This document shows positions 36,297-44,915 of a stretch of 64,000 bases of DNA, one piece after another. Numbering within the stretch: position 1 is the first letter of the stretch; every line of letters begins with the position of its first letter. The notes beneath the pieces were generated by a model that was given only the letters and a program-made list of their open reading frames with translations, did not search any database and was not told the origin of the DNA. The DNA is from Streptomyces sp. YPW6 (lineage in GTDB: Bacteria > Actinomycetota > Actinomycetes > Streptomycetales > Streptomycetaceae). The stretch covers positions 5,057,001-5,121,000 of the forward strand of contig NZ_CP076457.1 of assembly GCF_018866325.1 (NCBI RefSeq). Reading direction: 5' to 3'. Both the position numbers and the translations under genes were made by a program.

Positions 36297-36306
36297 GGTC
36301 TAGACC
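36297..36306. promoter_or_regulatory. DasR box (GGTCTAGACC)
   Basis: CTTGGTCTAGACCGC contains the perfect palindrome of the DasR (GlcNAc) regulon, whose consensus is ACTGGTCTAGACCACT. It lies 95 bases before the AA10 chitin LPMO gene, the classical target type. Confidence 0.85.
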
Positions 36307-36401
36307 GCAGCACCGTGTCACGCACAGCACTCCGTACCAAGCGCGCAGCAGTCGAGCAATGCTCATGGAACCTCCCCCACGTTCTAGAGGAGCGACAGCC
36401 C

Positions 36402-36992
36402 ATGCGGAAAAAGGCAAGCGCGGCCGTGATCGGCCTGGCGATAGCGGGCGCTTCGGTGCTCGCGGTCCCCAGCGCCAGCAGCCACGGCTACACGGACTCC
36501 CCGATCAGCCGTCAGAAGCTCTGTGCCAACGGCACGGTGACCGGCTGCGGCAACATCCAGTGGGAGCCGCAGAGCGTCGAGGGCCCCAAGGGCTTCCCGG
36601 CGGCAGGACCGGCGGACGGCAAGATCTGCTCCGGCGGCAACGGACAGTTCGCCCAGCTCGACGACCCGCGCGGCGGCAACTGGCCCGCCACCCAGGTCAC
36701 CGGCGGGCAGGGCTACAGCTTCCGCTGGCAGTTCACCGCCCGCCACCGGACCAGCGACTTCCGCTACTACATCACCAAGAACGGCTGGGACCCCACCAAG
36801 CCGCTCACCCGGGCCGCGCTCGAATCGCAGCCCTTCATGACCGTGCCCTACGGCAACCAGCAGCCGCCGTCCACCCTGACCCACCAGGGCACGATCCCCA
36901 CCCTGAAGACCGGCAAGCACATCATCCTCGCCGTGTGGAACGTCGCGGACACCACCAACGCGTTCTACGCCTGCTCCGACGTTAAGTTCTGA
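36402..36992 (+). CDS. AA10 chitin-active lytic polysaccharide monooxygenase
   Basis: The protein has 196 residues, ATG behind AGAGGAG. The signal peptide ends at SASS, so the mature enzyme starts with His28 (HGYTDSP), the copper-ligating His of AA10 enzymes. Further family features: GPADGKICSGG, YYITKNGWDP and the C-terminal TTNAFYACSDV. It cleaves crystalline chitin oxidatively outside the cell. The DasR boxes upstream predict control by GlcNAc availability. Confidence 0.95.
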   Translation: MRKKASAAVIGLAIAGASVLAVPSASSHGYTDSPISRQKLCANGTVTGCGNIQWEPQSVEGPKGFPAAGPADGKICSGGNGQFAQLDDPRGGNWPATQVTGGQGYSFRWQFTARHRTSDFRYYITKNGWDPTKPLTRAALESQPFMTVPYGNQQPPSTLTHQGTIPTLKTGKHIILAVWNVADTTNAFYACSDVKF

Positions 36993-37018
36993 CGCTTCAT
37001 CAGTTATCGTGCGGCGCC

Positions 37019-38671
37019 ATGAGGAGTACCGGCACCGTCGCGGAGCTCGTACGACGTCAATGGGGTGACCACCGGCCCGCCCTGAAGCACGGCCCCACCG
37101 TGCTCACTCATCACCAGGTGGTCGAGGGCGCCGCCGCACGGGCGGCGCTCCTCGCGGATCTGCTGCCGCGCGGCGGCGAACCGCACCTCGGCGTCCTGCT
37201 CGACAACACCCCCGAGTTCCCGCTGTGGCTCAGCGCGGCGGCCCTGGCCGGGGCCGCCGTCGCGGGGATCAACCCGACCCGGCGCGGCCCCGAGCTGGCC
37301 CGCGACATCCTGCACACCGAAGCCCCACTCCTGATCACCGAGCGCGCCCACCTGCCGCTCCTCGCGGAGCTGGAGCTCCCGGGCGTACGGGTCCTGGTCA
37401 CCGGCACCGAGGCGTACGACGCCCTGCTCGCCCCGTACACGGGCGCGCGCCCCGGCGACGCCGTGCTGACCCCGGTCGGCCCCGGCAGCCGCATGCTCCT
37501 GTACTTCACCTCCGGCTCCACCGGCGCACCCAAGGCCGCGATCTGCACCCAGGGCCGGCTCGCCGGGGCGGGGGCGTCGCTCGCCGCGCACTTCGGCGTA
37601 CGGCCCACGGACACCCACTACATCTGCATGCCGATGTTCCACGGCAACGCCGTCCTCGCCGACTGGGCCCCCGCCCTCGCCGCCGGAGCCGCCGTAGCGC
37701 TCCGCCCGCGCTTCTCCGCCTCCGCCTTCCTCGACGACGTACGCGGCTACGGTGCGACGTACTTCACCTACGTGGGGCGCGCCGTGCAGTACCTGCTGGC
37801 CACCCCCGAACGCCCCGACGACCGGGACCACCCGCTGCGCCTGGGCTTCGGCACCGAGGCCGGGGCGGTGGACGCGGCCCGGTTCCGGGAGCGGTTCGGG
37901 GTGCGGCTGGTGGAGGGGTACGGCTCGTCCGAGGGAGGCGCGGCCGTTCAGCACACGCCGGGCACCCCGCCGGGCGCGATCGGACGGGCCGCCCCCGGCG
38001 ACGATCTCGCCGTCGTCGACCCGGAGAGCGGCCAGGAGCGGCCCCCGGCCCGGTTCGGCCCGGGCGGGCGGCTGCTCAACGGGGACGAGGCCATCGGCGA
38101 GCTGGTCAACCGGGGCCCGACGCCCTTCGAGGGCTACTGGCGCAACCCGGCGGCGGACGCGGAACGGGCCCGGCGCGGCTGGTACTGGACCGGGGACCTC
38201 TTCTACCGGGACGCCGAGGGCTTCCTCTACTTCGCGGGCCGCGCCGACGACCGGCTCCGCGTCGACAGCGAGAACCTGGCCGCCGCGACGATCGAGAACA
38301 TCCTGGCCCGCTGGGAGGAGGCAGCGGCCGCCGCCGTCTACGCGGTCCCGGACCCGGTCACGGGCGACCAGGTGATGGCCGCCCTCGTGCTCCGGGCGGG
38401 CGCGGCCTTCGACCCGGCGGCCTTCGCCGCGTTCCTGCGGGCCCAGCCGGACCTGGGGACGAAGATGGCGCCCCGGTTCGTCCGGGTCCTCGGCCGGATG
38501 CCGGTCACAGCGACCAACAAGATCCACCGGGTGGCCCTGCGCAGGGAGGGCTTTCGCTGCCCGGACCCGGTCTGGTGGGACCGGGCGGGCGAAGGGACGT
38601 ACGCACCGCTGGAGGCCGCAGGGCTGGCGGCTCTGCTCGCCCGGTACGAGGAGCGGGGGACGGTGCTGTGA
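37019..38671 (+). CDS. AMP-dependent acyl-CoA synthetase
   Basis: The protein has 550 residues. The adenylation core has LLYFTSGSTGAPKAA (P-loop), VEGYGSSEGG, YWTGDLF, RADDRLRVDSENLA and the C-terminal catalytic Lys in TNKIHRVALRR. It activates a carboxylic acid as AMP ester and transfers it to CoA; the substrate is unknown, with closest resemblance to fatty/aryl acyl-CoA ligases of the FadD17 type. It starts 26 bases after the LPMO stop with no clear ribosome site, and a hairpin pair closes the unit. Confidence 0.88.
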   Translation: MRSTGTVAELVRRQWGDHRPALKHGPTVLTHHQVVEGAAARAALLADLLPRGGEPHLGVLLDNTPEFPLWLSAAALAGAAVAGINPTRRGPELARDILHTEAPLLITERAHLPLLAELELPGVRVLVTGTEAYDALLAPYTGARPGDAVLTPVGPGSRMLLYFTSGSTGAPKAAICTQGRLAGAGASLAAHFGVRPTDTHYICMPMFHGNAVLADWAPALAAGAAVALRPRFSASAFLDDVRGYGATYFTYVGRAVQYLLATPERPDDRDHPLRLGFGTEAGAVDAARFRERFGVRLVEGYGSSEGGAAVQHTPGTPPGAIGRAAPGDDLAVVDPESGQERPPARFGPGGRLLNGDEAIGELVNRGPTPFEGYWRNPAADAERARRGWYWTGDLFYRDAEGFLYFAGRADDRLRVDSENLAAATIENILARWEEAAAAAVYAVPDPVTGDQVMAALVLRAGAAFDPAAFAAFLRAQPDLGTKMAPRFVRVLGRMPVTATNKIHRVALRREGFRCPDPVWWDRAGEGTYAPLEAAGLAALLARYEERGTVL

Positions 38672-38733
38672 GGCCGTCCCCGGTCGGCGTCCACCCCGCG
38701 CGTGCTTCCCGGCGAAAGCTCACAGGAAGCGCC

Positions 38734-38755
38734 TTCCCGGAGGTGCTTCCGGGAA
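38734..38755 (+). terminator. hairpin after acyl-CoA ligase gene
   Basis: TTCCCGGA (38734-38741) pairs with TCCGGGAA (38748-38755) and is followed by AAAGCG. Together with the larger hairpin next to it, it ends the ligase transcript. Confidence 0.5.
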
Positions 38756-38758
38756 AAG

Positions 38759-38795
38759 CGCAGTGGCGGCCTCCGCGAAGGAGACCGCCACTGCG
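38759..38795 (-). terminator. terminator of tRNA-Lys copy 2
   Basis: A stem of about 16 bp with one mismatch (38759-38774 with 38780-38795) and a 5-base loop lies next to the tRNA 3' end; it also faces the convergent ligase gene. Confidence 0.7.
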
Positions 38796-38800
38796 TGTCG

Positions 38801-38874
38801 TGCGCCGTCAGGGACTCGAACCCCGGACCCGCTGATTAAGAGTCAGCTGCTCTAACCAACTGAGCTAACGGCGC
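38801..38874 (-). tRNA. tRNA-Lys (CTT), copy 2
   Basis: Identical to copies 1 and 3 over all 74 bases; same strand, anticodon CTT. The region right of it (38875-39615) is a patch of degenerate transposase sequence. Confidence 0.95.
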
Positions 38875-39047
38875 CTGCTGACTCGAAAATAATACCTGGT
38901 CCCGAGGGGTGCTGATGACCACCGCCGCCGGGGCCCGCGGGGGGCCGCTACAGCGCCGGCGACAGCAGTACCGGCGGTCCTCGCGATCATCAGGCGGAAG
39001 CGTGTGTGTGTTCGGCGTGGCAGCACGTGCCGTCTGCCCCCCGTGGC

Positions 39048-39203
39048 GCAGCCTTCCGGGCGGGCCTTGCCGCAGGTGTTGGTCGAGCGGGATTCGTGGC
39101 GACCGTGTCCGGTGGAGGGGGCGGTGTGCCGGACGGCGGCGACGGGCCAGGGCAGGGCGGCGGGCTGGTTGCGCTTGATCATGGCGATGTCGTGGGCGTT
39201 CTT
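39048..39203 (-). pseudogene. ISAs1-family transposase fragment (C-terminal part)
   Basis: The minus-strand frame reads KNAHDIAMIKRNQPAALPWP followed by TGHGRHESRS, the K-NQPxL...LPW...GHGRxExR pattern that follows the DDE core in ISAs1-type transposases. Only about 50 residues remain, with no start or downstream part, so it is a decayed remnant. An N-terminal piece of the same family lies at 41764 on the opposite strand. Confidence 0.6.
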
Positions 39204-39204
39204 G

Positions 39205-39290
39205 GACCGGGTGGGCTCCGGTGATCGCCCGCCGGCGGGCCAGGGTGGATTCGACGAGCTTGAACACCATGGCCAGGGCCACGGCGGGGC
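39205..39290 (-). pseudogene. IS256-like transposase C-terminal remnant
   Basis: ALAMVFKLVESTLARRRAIT on the minus strand matches the AVFKLVESAQxRWRAV segment near the C-terminus of actinobacterial IS256 transposases. Only about 28 residues are recognisable. It abuts the ISAs1 fragment. Confidence 0.5.
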
Positions 39291-39416
39291 TGCCGGCGCC
39301 TCGAGTGACCGACCCGCGCTGCGAACGCGGGCCTCCTCGGAGACCTTCAAGGGATCACCGGGAAGGTATGCCCTCCGCGCTCCTCCCAGCGCCGATCCAC
39401 AGGTTCCGGGCATTGC

Positions 39417-39503
39417 TCGTCCACCACCGCCCTGCGGACGCACAGGTGCCTCGGGCATCACGCGAAGGAAAAGCTCCCACAACCTGTCTGGCACCAGTTG
39501 CCG
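39417..39503 (-). pseudogene. IS5-type transposase N-terminal remnant
   Basis: The minus frame RQLVPDRLWELFLRVMP followed by VRPQGGGG matches the N-terminus of IS5-family transposases (LVPDxLWELxxPLLP...RPQGGG). It is broken straight after. The surrounding 38875-39615 holds no intact gene. Confidence 0.55.
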
Positions 39504-39615
39504 CCCCATCCCCATGCCATGTGGCAACGAGGACCCCGGCCAGCCGTCGCCAGGAATGGTGCTCGATGCTGGCTCGAACGACTCCCGGCAAGCATCTTCG
39601 AGAGGCATGACCGCC

Positions 39616-40224
39616 ATGACCGACTACCTGCAGGCCGTCTTCGCGATGCTGGGGCCCGGAGAGGAACGCTACGCCGACCCTGCGGCCTGGCTCAGCCTGG
39701 AGGAAGAACTCGGCAGGACGCTTCCGGGGGACTACAAACAGATCGTCGACGCGTATGCGCCAGTGCAGATCAACGGCCACCTCACCCTGTCTCACCCTGC
39801 GTCAAGCTGGTGGAACCTGGGCGAGGAGATCCGCTCTGCATCAGAAGACTGGGCTGACAGCAATTGGCAGTCCTGCATCACTGGGCCGGACGACGATCCT
39901 CGCGTCTTCTGCCAGCTTCCCCAGCTCAGCTTCGGAACCACCGCAGGTCTCATACCCATCGCCGCCACCGATCAAGGAGCTGCGGTCTTCGTAGCCTCGT
40001 CGGTCCACGGGTTCTCCGACGGTGTGGTGGTCCAAGGGGCAGAGGGCGACTGGGTCGGACACCCCATGACCTTCGCCGAGTGGTTGTACCGCCACCTCGT
40101 CGGTGAGGAGATGACCGGTTGGGACAGCGCGGTCTTCTACCCCGGCCCCGTGAGGCTGGAGTACCCGCCTGCAGGACCAGGCCAGCCCACTCGCGAGGCG
40201 TACGGCCCAGACCGCGGAATGTGA
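39616..40224 (+). CDS. SMI1/KNR4 family protein
   Basis: The protein has 202 residues. ATG 39616 gives proper spacing from GAGAGG; ATG 39607 is an alternative. The SMI1/KNR4 (SUKH-1) fold is suggested by LSLEEELGRTLPGDYKQIVD, the GHLTLSHP segment and MTFAEWLYRHLVGEEM. In bacteria this fold often serves as immunity protein to secreted or contact-dependent toxins, though many copies are of unknown role. No toxin gene is directly upstream. Base composition is slightly less biased than in flanking core genes and it sits between IS remnants, so it may have been acquired. Confidence 0.85.
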   Translation: MTDYLQAVFAMLGPGEERYADPAAWLSLEEELGRTLPGDYKQIVDAYAPVQINGHLTLSHPASSWWNLGEEIRSASEDWADSNWQSCITGPDDDPRVFCQLPQLSFGTTAGLIPIAATDQGAAVFVASSVHGFSDGVVVQGAEGDWVGHPMTFAEWLYRHLVGEEMTGWDSAVFYPGPVRLEYPPAGPGQPTREAYGPDRGM

Positions 40225-40439
40225 TCCCGCACCAACTGAGACGACCTCTCAGCCAATGCCTGCAAGGCAGGGAGAGGCCATGGCACGCGAACACGCCGTG
40301 GCTGTGACGGCGTTTGCGGAGGAGCCCAACAGGAGCAACGCAGAGGCCCCTGGAAGCAATCGGCTTCCGGAGGCCTCTGCCCTTGAAGCGGGAACACGCG
40401 CGTGGTCGAAGCGCGAGGAAAATCCCCGCTCCCTCGGTC

Positions 40440-40616
40440 CTACTGATCGCGGTGGATACCCGCAGAAATGGCTAGGACCACACCACGCACAGCAATGAGC
40501 AGTACACCCAGCACCCAGTAGTCGCTGAAGCTCTTGCCGGAAATCAGCACCCAGGCGGCGAAGACCACACACACCAGTGCCGCGAAGCCTGCGAGTTTCT
40601 TGATCGTGTCATTCAT
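40440..40616 (-). CDS. 58-residue two-span membrane protein
   Basis: The ATG at 40616 follows AGGAG. Two hydrophobic segments (about 10-27 and 34-51) flank a short loop (SGKSFSDY). It begins 17 bases after the secreted-protein gene stop and is probably co-transcribed with it. No family is recognised. Confidence 0.65.
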   Translation of the reverse strand: MNDTIKKLAGFAALVCVVFAAWVLISGKSFSDYWVLGVLLIAVRGVVLAISAGIHRDQ

Positions 40617-40633
40617 GGGCTCGGCTCTCCTGG

Positions 40634-41593
40634 TCAGCACTTGGTCGTGTTCCACTGCAGCGGGACGGGCGGCGGCAGCGAGTACTTCATCTTCACGCAC
40701 TTGCCGGACTTGCCGGCATTCTTGAATGTGTTGGTGATGCTGCCCAGCGAGTCGTACACAACCAACGCACAGCCGCCCCCGACAACACCGGGCAAGAAGC
40801 CGCAGAGCGCCGCAGCGTACTTCGACTTCGACATGCCCTTGGCCATGCGCTTGGTCTCAGCACGGTTGTACTTGACGTAGATCCCCCAACCCCAGGTGAC
40901 CTTGGGGTCAGCGACAACGGGGAACGCGGTGCTGTCCTCGTATTCCACAGACTGCACGAGAGTGCCACCGTCAACGCGGTAACTCGTATCGACAGCGCGC
41001 CCATTGGCGTCCTTGGCCCACGCCGGATCGATGTGGCCGACCATCGCCTCCACACCCTCCGACACGAAGCCGATGTCGTAGCCGCCGTCCTCCGCGGCGC
41101 GCAGACCGAAGCCTTCCGGAAGACCGAGCTCGAAGCGGTGCTCCTGCGGAGCGGAGCCGTCCTTCAGCACCACCAGCGCACGCGCTCCACCGTCAGCCGT
41201 CGGCTGGACCGCCACATCGGTGGAACGCCCGGCCCCCGTGTACACGACGGTGCCGCTCGGCGACTTCACACCCGTGACGGATTGCTCGTCCGGCAACCCC
41301 AGCCGGAGCGTCTTGCCACCAGGAGCCGTAATCTCCACCGCTTCCGAGGAAGCGGACGGAACAACGACACGGGTCGCGCCCTGCCCGGTCTCCGTCACCG
41401 CGACCGAGGCCTTTCCTCCGGCAGCGACAGACAGGGCGATATCTCCCGTACCCGTAGCTGCCTCAATGGCCTGTGCCACTTCCTCCTGCGGCCCGGTCGA
41501 TTCAGCCGGCGCCGGAGCAGCAGCCGCAAGTAGCACTGTGCTACTCACGGCCGCGACTATCGCACTCGACAATTTCCTACGTTGGTGACGCAC
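40634..41593 (-). CDS. secreted protein of unknown function
   Basis: The protein has 319 residues. GTG 41593 is favoured by spacing from GGGAGG; GTG 41599 is possible. A signal peptide (about 1-31, ending APAPAES) is followed by beta-type repeats with VxVxPTADGGARALVVL and a region TAFPVVADPKVTWGWGIYVK often seen in secreted actinobacterial proteins ahead of a variable C-terminus. The last 75 residues hold four cysteines (ALCGFLPG, GGGCALV, GKCVKM, TTKC) and a Gly/hydrophobic stretch, so they may form a disulfide-bonded effector-like tail. A toxin or surface function is possible but unproven. Confidence 0.75.
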   Translation of the reverse strand: MRHQRRKLSSAIVAAVSSTVLLAAAAPAPAESTGPQEEVAQAIEAATGTGDIALSVAAGGKASVAVTETGQGATRVVVPSASSEAVEITAPGGKTLRLGLPDEQSVTGVKSPSGTVVYTGAGRSTDVAVQPTADGGARALVVLKDGSAPQEHRFELGLPEGFGLRAAEDGGYDIGFVSEGVEAMVGHIDPAWAKDANGRAVDTSYRVDGGTLVQSVEYEDSTAFPVVADPKVTWGWGIYVKYNRAETKRMAKGMSKSKYAAALCGFLPGVVGGGCALVVYDSLGSITNTFKNAGKSGKCVKMKYSLPPPVPLQWNTTKC

Positions 41594-41763
41594 TGTCACC
41601 CTCCCGTTTTTCTGGCAAAGAATTGTGCAACTGCTGTCTAGGTCAGTTGCGACAGCAATCGGTTGATCATATCGACCGATAGGAGTGCTCAGGACAAGGG
41701 GGTTCTGCCAGGGCTTGAGCGAGTTCCGGGGGTGGGCGGTCGGTCGGGCCGCGACCGGTCGGG

Positions 41764-42312
41764 GTGCAAAGCAGAACAGGCACGGGCTTCGTGGTCATGG
41801 GGGTGTCGAAGCTCAACGATCATGAAGTGGCCTGTGCCTGCCGCGGTATCTCTATTCTCATTCCGTCGGTGTTGGTGAGGCTGGGTCCGCTGGACATCGG
41901 TCACGTCGCCGACTTGCGGAATTTCCTGGGCCTGGTGTCCGACCCGCGTGCGACGCGGGGCCGCTGGCACTCGCTGACCGCGACCCTCCTCGACTGTGCC
42001 TGCGCGTTCGTGCCGGGAGCGAGAAGCTTCGACAAGATCGCCGAGTGGGCGGTGCGGGCCTCGGACACCGTGCTGACGGCCGTCGGGTCCGAAGGTATCC
42101 GTGCGGTGGCGCCTCTCTCCCCCGCGGACCACGATCGGCCCTGTGCCGGCGGCCGTCGACGGTGACGCCCTGGACCGGGCCATCGGCGCCTACCTGGCCG
42201 ACAGGAACTTCGCGAACGGCTTGTGGGCCATGGCAGGTGATCGCCGTCGACGGCAAGTCGCTGAGAGGTTCGGCCCGCCTGTCCGCAGGCCGCAGGCACC
42301 TGCTCTCAGCAC
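41764..42312 (+). pseudogene. ISAs1-family transposase, frameshifted N-terminal part
   Basis: Three frames in turn give DLRNFLGLVSDPRATRGRWH and GARSFDKIAEWA (frame from 41764), VDGDALDRAIGAYLADR (frame of 42101) and VIAVDGKSLRGSARLSAG (frame of 42045). These are consecutive blocks of one ISAs1 transposase (DPR domain, VDxDAL, AVDGKxLRG). Two small shifts and loss of everything after HLLSA make it non-functional. Bases 41600-41763 left of it hold the promoter of the secreted-protein gene. Confidence 0.8.
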
Positions 42313-42331
42313 CCGCGATCTGCGGGTGCTG
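42307..42331. terminator. 10-bp perfect hairpin at the IS remnant edge
   Basis: CAGCACCCGC (42307-42316) pairs with GCGGGTGCTG (42322-42331) around GATCT. It marks the point where transposase similarity ends and could stop minus-strand transcription from the IclR gene. The rest of the gap to 42500 shows nothing supportable. Confidence 0.4.
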
Positions 42332-42500
42332 CAAGGGCTGTGGGCTTCCGGCGCGATGATCTTGCTGGGCGAAGGAGTCTTTCCTGAAGCGCCTGGGCGT
42401 CGTGAGGAAAGGGAGTTCGGGAGGCCGGCCTCGGTGCTCCGAGTGTCTGACGTAGCTCCAGCTCTGTCCCGGGTGTGGGCTGCCACGGCTCCAGCCAGGT

Positions 42501-43259
42501 TCAGAGCGCCAGCGACAGCAGTACCGGCGCCGCCCGGCGGCTCAGTGTCTCGGCCGCCGACCGCAGCCGGTGCGCCTCCTCGATCGGCAGTGACAGGGCG
42601 AGGCAGCCCGCGGCGGAGCCGGCCGTCAGCGGCACGGCGGCGCAGACGGTGCCCACCGCGTACTCCTGGAGATCCAGCACCGGGACGGTGGCGGACTGGG
42701 CGTCCAGCTGCGAGAAGAGGATCTTCTCGTCGGTGATGGTCCGCGAGGTGAGCCGGGCCGTCCGGTGCCGGGAGATGTGGTCGCGCCGCCCGTCGTGGTC
42801 GAGCTGGGCCAGCAGGCACTTGCCGACCGCGCTGGCGTGTGCCGAGGAGCGGAAGTCCACCCACTCGTTGACCGCAGGGGTGAGCGGCCCGTCGGCGACC
42901 TGGGTCACGCTGACCTCGCCGTCCACATACCGGCTGAGGTAGACGGCCGCGCCGACGGAGTCGCGCAGCTCGGACAGGGTGAGCTGGAGGCGGTCCTCCA
43001 GGGCCCGGCGGCGGACGGCTCCGGAGCCGAGCAGCAGCAGCGAGGCCCCGATGACGTACGCGCCGTCGCTGACCTGCTCCACATACCCCTCGCGGCGCAG
43101 TGTGAGCAGGAGGGAGGCGAGGTGGCCGGCCGGCAGCCCCGTCTCGCGGGAGAGCTGGGTATCGGTCACGCCGTCGCCGTGCTCGGAGACCGATTCGAGT
43201 ACGCGCAGGGCGTACTGCACCGAGTGGAACGGCGCGGTCGGCTCGGGCTTCAACGCCAC
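42501..43259 (-). CDS. IclR-family transcriptional regulator
   Basis: The protein has 252 residues, GTG behind AGGGGGA. A winged helix (about 12-70, LSRETGLPAGHLASLLLTLRREGYV) precedes the IclR effector domain (HASAVGKCLLAQLD, GTVCAAVPL). It is downstream of ehuA in the same direction with a 167-base gap, so it could regulate the ectoine genes, but it could also be independent. Confidence 0.88.
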   Translation of the reverse strand: MALKPEPTAPFHSVQYALRVLESVSEHGDGVTDTQLSRETGLPAGHLASLLLTLRREGYVEQVSDGAYVIGASLLLLGSGAVRRRALEDRLQLTLSELRDSVGAAVYLSRYVDGEVSVTQVADGPLTPAVNEWVDFRSSAHASAVGKCLLAQLDHDGRRDHISRHRTARLTSRTITDEKILFSQLDAQSATVPVLDLQEYAVGTVCAAVPLTAGSAAGCLALSLPIEEAHRLRSAAETLSRRAAPVLLSLAL

Positions 43260-43426
43260 GGTGTCCCCCTACCAGGTTGTGACCGCAAGCTTTCGCCCCA
43301 CGATAGCCCCCACAAGGCCCTCGCGGGGCGGCAGTTGACGAGTCAGTAGGGGCGCCCCGGAGCTGTCATCTGGGGCGCACCCGTCTGGCATATGCCACTG
43401 TCATGAGCCCTGCGCCAACGGCGAGG

Positions 43427-44284
43427 TCACAGCACCGCGTTGAGGAACTCGCGCGTACGTTCGTGCGAGGGATCGGAGAAGATTTTTTCCGGAGATCCGG
43501 ACTCCACGACCCGTCCCGCGTCGAACATCAGAACCTTCTCCGAGACGTCCCGGGCGAAGTTCATCTCGTGGGTCACGCAGAGCATGGTGATGTCGGTGTT
43601 CCGGGCGATGTCCTCCAGCAGCTCCAGCACACCCGCGACCAGCTCCGGGTCGAGCGCCGACGTGACCTCGTCCAGCAGCAGGATCTCCGGCTCCATCGCC
43701 AGCGCCCGCGCGATCGCCACCCGCTGCTGCTGGCCGCCGGAGAGCTGGGAGGGGTGGGCGTCGACCTTCGCCGAGAGCCCGACCAGGTCCAGCAGCTCCC
43801 GGGCCCGGGTCTCCGCTTCCTCGCGGCTCTTGCCGAGGACGCTGACCGGGGCCTCGGTGATGTTCTCGATCACCTTCATGTTCGGGAAGAGGTTGAACTG
43901 CTGGAAGACCATCCCGATCTTCTTCCGGGACTCGCGCAGCTGCTTCTCGCCCGCCGGCTTCAGCGAACCGTCCGGGGTGCGTATGTGGGTCAGGGGTGCG
44001 CCGTCGACCCAGATCACCCCGCCGCTGACCTTCTCCAGCGTCATCAGCAGCCGCAGGATCGTGGTCTTGCCCGAGCCGCTGGGCCCGATCAGGGTCACGT
44101 GCTCGCCGCGGTCGACGGTGAAGTCCAGCTCGTCCAGGACCACGTGGTCGCCGTACTGCTTCACCACCTTGTCGAACCGCACCAGCGGCTCGCCGGTGCG
44201 GGAGGACGCGGGGACGGCGTCCTCGGGAGCGTCGGCCGGCCCGGACGTATCCGTCTTCTTCAGGGGGAGGGGTTCAGTGGCCAA
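43427..44284 (-). CDS. ehuA: ectoine/hydroxyectoine ABC transporter ATPase
   Basis: The protein has 285 residues. TTG 44284 is inside the end of ehuD with GGAG upstream. Walker A GPSGSGKTT, Q-loop VFQQFNLFPNM, signature LSGGQQQR and Walker B ILLLDEVTSALD are intact; this polar-amino-acid-type ATPase completes the EhuABCD set. It is the last gene of the operon ehuB-ehuC-ehuD-ehuA. Confidence 0.88.
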   Translation of the reverse strand: MATEPLPLKKTDTSGPADAPEDAVPASSRTGEPLVRFDKVVKQYGDHVVLDELDFTVDRGEHVTLIGPSGSGKTTILRLLMTLEKVSGGVIWVDGAPLTHIRTPDGSLKPAGEKQLRESRKKIGMVFQQFNLFPNMKVIENITEAPVSVLGKSREEAETRARELLDLVGLSAKVDAHPSQLSGGQQQRVAIARALAMEPEILLLDEVTSALDPELVAGVLELLEDIARNTDITMLCVTHEMNFARDVSEKVLMFDAGRVVESGSPEKIFSDPSHERTREFLNAVL

Positions 44285-44915
44285 GGCGCTTCTCCAGCTT
44301 TCTCATCAACAGCGACGTGGGGTAGCTCGCGACCAGGAAGATCAGGCCGGCGAGGGTGAACACCTCGGTGTACGCGAAGTGTGCGGCCCCGTAGAACCGG
44401 GCCTCGAAGACCATCTCCTGGACGGTGATCACGGCGAGGAACGGCGTCTCCTTGAACATCGAGATCGCGTAGTTCCCGAGCGCGGGCAGCACGTTGCGCA
44501 CCGCCTGCGGCAGGATCACGGCCTGCCAGGTGCGCCGCGGTGACAGCGACAGCGCGCGGCACGCCTCCCACTGGCCCTTCGGCACCCCGTCGATCCCGGC
44601 CCGGTAGACCTCGGAGGTGTACGCGGCGTAGTGGATGCCGAGCACCGCGATGCCGATGTAGAGCGGCTCGATCGTGTTGAAGAGGGCCGCCGCGCCGACC
44701 AGCTGCACCAGCAGCGGGGTGGAGCGGACGAACTCCATGACGAGGCGCACCGGGACCGTGACGAACCTGCTGGGCGCGCGCCCGGCCATCGCGACGGCGA
44801 GCCCCAGCACGGCCGCCACCAGGGTGCCGAGCAAGGTCGCGAGCAGGGTGATCTTGAACCCGTTCAGCAGCTCGGGCAGGGACTCCCCGACGGCATTCCA
44901 GTTGAAGCCGTTCAC
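44274..44915 (-). CDS. ehuD: ectoine ABC transporter permease EhuD
   Basis: The protein has 213 residues, GTG overlapping the ehuC stop. It has about five membrane spans and the loop ACRALSLSPRRTWQAVILPQA characteristic of polar amino acid permeases. With EhuC it forms the channel. The gene overlaps ehuA by 11 bases, indicating coupling. Confidence 0.86.
   Translation of the reverse strand: MNGFNWNAVGESLPELLNGFKITLLATLLGTLVAAVLGLAVAMAGRAPSRFVTVPVRLVMEFVRSTPLLVQLVGAAALFNTIEPLYIGIAVLGIHYAAYTSEVYRAGIDGVPKGQWEACRALSLSPRRTWQAVILPQAVRNVLPALGNYAISMFKETPFLAVITVQEMVFEARFYGAAHFAYTEVFTLAGLIFLVASYPTSLLMRKLEKRLGH

Noticed and set aside
36297-36306. Target of the GntR regulator at 15085
   Set aside because: The perfect GGTCTAGACC before a chitin LPMO gene fits DasR much better, and the phosphonate 16-mer differs from it.
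31840-42312. Genomic island integrated at a tRNA-Lys 3' end
   Set aside because: The IS patch lies on the 5' side of the tRNA, no integrase is visible and no duplicated tRNA 3' end was found on the far side.
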